Source of the DNA: Candidatus Njordarchaeota archaeon
GTDB lineage: Archaea; Asgardarchaeota; Njordarchaeia; Njordarchaeales; JAHKLH01
Assembly: GCA_029856635.1 (NCBI GenBank)
Contig: JAHKLH010000124.1
Span: 1 to 5,228 of the forward strand
Direction of reading: 5' to 3'
DNA length: 5,228 nt
Numbering within the stretch: position 1 is the stretch's first letter; each line of letters begins with the position of its first letter. The notes below the pieces were generated by a model. The model had not been told where the DNA came from. It saw nothing but the letters and a program-made list of their open reading frames with translations, and searched no databases. Made by a program: the position numbers and the translations under genes. Positions 4,699 through 5,228 of the stretch are shown here, piece by piece.

Positions 4699-5228
4699 CT
4701 GAATTGGGTTTGTTCATCAAGTATATTTTTCCATCACTGCAATCACACTCATGAGCTCCAAAAGCCTTGACTAACAAGACCACAAAGTACACGAGTATTC
4801 TACAAAAACGTACAGGCAAGAAAGCCACTTAAACAAGAAACAGACCTCTTACAACGACAGCATAGCCAAAAAACTCAAAGAAAGAGCGAAATAAAGCATT
4901 GATAGAGCTACGAATCCTGTATAAATAGTACGAAACCAAGGATGCTTCAGACGCTGAAAACTCCCTTCCTCAATGAAGACCCTATTGCTTCTTTTTATCA
5001 TACGAACCCTTATAGGTGACTCAGCTCCTAGCTTGTATTCAACGAATCCTTGTACATCTTCTTCATCACATGCGCCATCTTCAGTAAAGAATTCGATTTC
5101 AAAGCCGTACTTCTCCTTTAGCTCCAAAACTCATTCAAAAGCAGCTCTTTTAGAACTGCAACGTCGTGCTTCTTGGACATAGACACATCAATGAGAACTA
5201 TTATTTTGCTTCTGCAGTCTGCTATTAC
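4649..5228 (-). pseudogene. DDE transposase remnant (DDE_Tnp_1, IS4/IS5-like), 5' cut by window edge, frameshifted
   Basis: Reading across three frames restores a transposase. Frame a (5228 to about 5130): IADCRSKIIVLIDV, SKKHDVAVLKELLLNEF, then stop at 5118-5120. Frame b (5127 to about 4920): LELKEKYGFEIEFFTEDGACDEEDV, QGFVEYKLGAESPIRVRMIK, LKHPWFRTIYT. Frame c (from 4918): RIRSSINALFRSFFEFFGYA, an in-frame TAA at 4829-4831, then VRFCRILVYFVVLLVKAFG. The SKKHD...L block, the DGAYDS-like DGACDEEDV (second catalytic Asp) and the RSSIEALF-like block are landmarks of IS4/IS5-type DDE transposases; the catalytic Glu is Asn here. Both shifts look like one missing base (T run at 5127-5130; A at 4918-4920). 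The apparent membrane helix in frame b after 4920 is a frameshift artefact. The open frame runs into the MITE-like arm and stops at 4649-4651; the true 3' end is probably near 4735. Inactive. Confidence 0.72.

Noticed and set aside
4973..5182. 69-residue plus-strand frame
   Set aside because: It is antisense to the transposase remnant and low in complexity (serine, leucine).
5150..5228. IDVSMS as a von Willebrand factor A DXSXS metal-binding motif
   Set aside because: The following blocks (SKKHD...L, DGACDEEDV, RSSINALF) fit a DDE transposase far better, and the motif falls where transposases have a similar strand before the HD.

Overview
The window looks like an accessory stretch of an AT-rich archaeal genome, most likely a hyperthermophilic member of Thermoproteota, though the lineage is an inference. 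The signs are: arginine codons that are often AGA/AGG and frequent ATA isoleucine codons; a TATA-box-like element just upstream of a gene that could be read from a leaderless mRNA; a strong GAGGTGAT ribosome binding site; an archaeal-type ATPase with a winged helix and a nuclease-like tail; and two HEPN-nucleotidyltransferase (MNT) modules, which are abundant in thermophilic archaea.

Layout from left to right. (1) Positions 1-650, plus strand: a minimal nucleotidyltransferase, cut by the window edge and carrying two compensating frameshifts, overlaps an intact HEPN-domain gene. (2) Positions 852-1630, minus strand: a second, unrelated HEPN/MNT module in the hepT-mntA arrangement. hepT carries a complete RX4HXY motif and mntA a complete GSX10DXD motif. 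The two modules converge on a gap of about 200 bp. (3) Positions 1682-2107, plus strand: a cysteine-rich DUF3795-type protein, divergent from hepT across a 51-bp promoter region. (4) Positions 2253-2800, minus strand: a decayed C-terminal relic of an archaeal ATPase, broken by frameshifts. (5) Positions 2983-4509, minus strand: an intact 508-residue archaeal STAND/AAA-type ATPase with a C-terminal PD-(D/E)XK-like domain; a 16-bp tandem repeat sits just upstream of its start. (6) Positions 4571-4698: a short MITE-like element with 29-30 bp inverted repeats flanked by TA. (7) Positions about 4700-5228, minus strand: the remnant of a DDE transposase, broken by two frameshifts and a nonsense codon and lacking its catalytic glutamate.

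Taken together this is a hotspot of toxin-antitoxin modules, one intact defence-like ATPase, and decaying mobile DNA. The intact hepT-mntA pair should work as a toxin with an AMP-transferring antitoxin. In the left module the toxin-like HEPN partner is intact while its nucleotidyltransferase is not readable in one frame. Nearly all the frameshifts in the window are single-base indels, several in A or T runs, so sequencing or assembly error must be excluded before the left MNT gene is called dead. I did not find tRNA, rRNA or CRISPR sequences.
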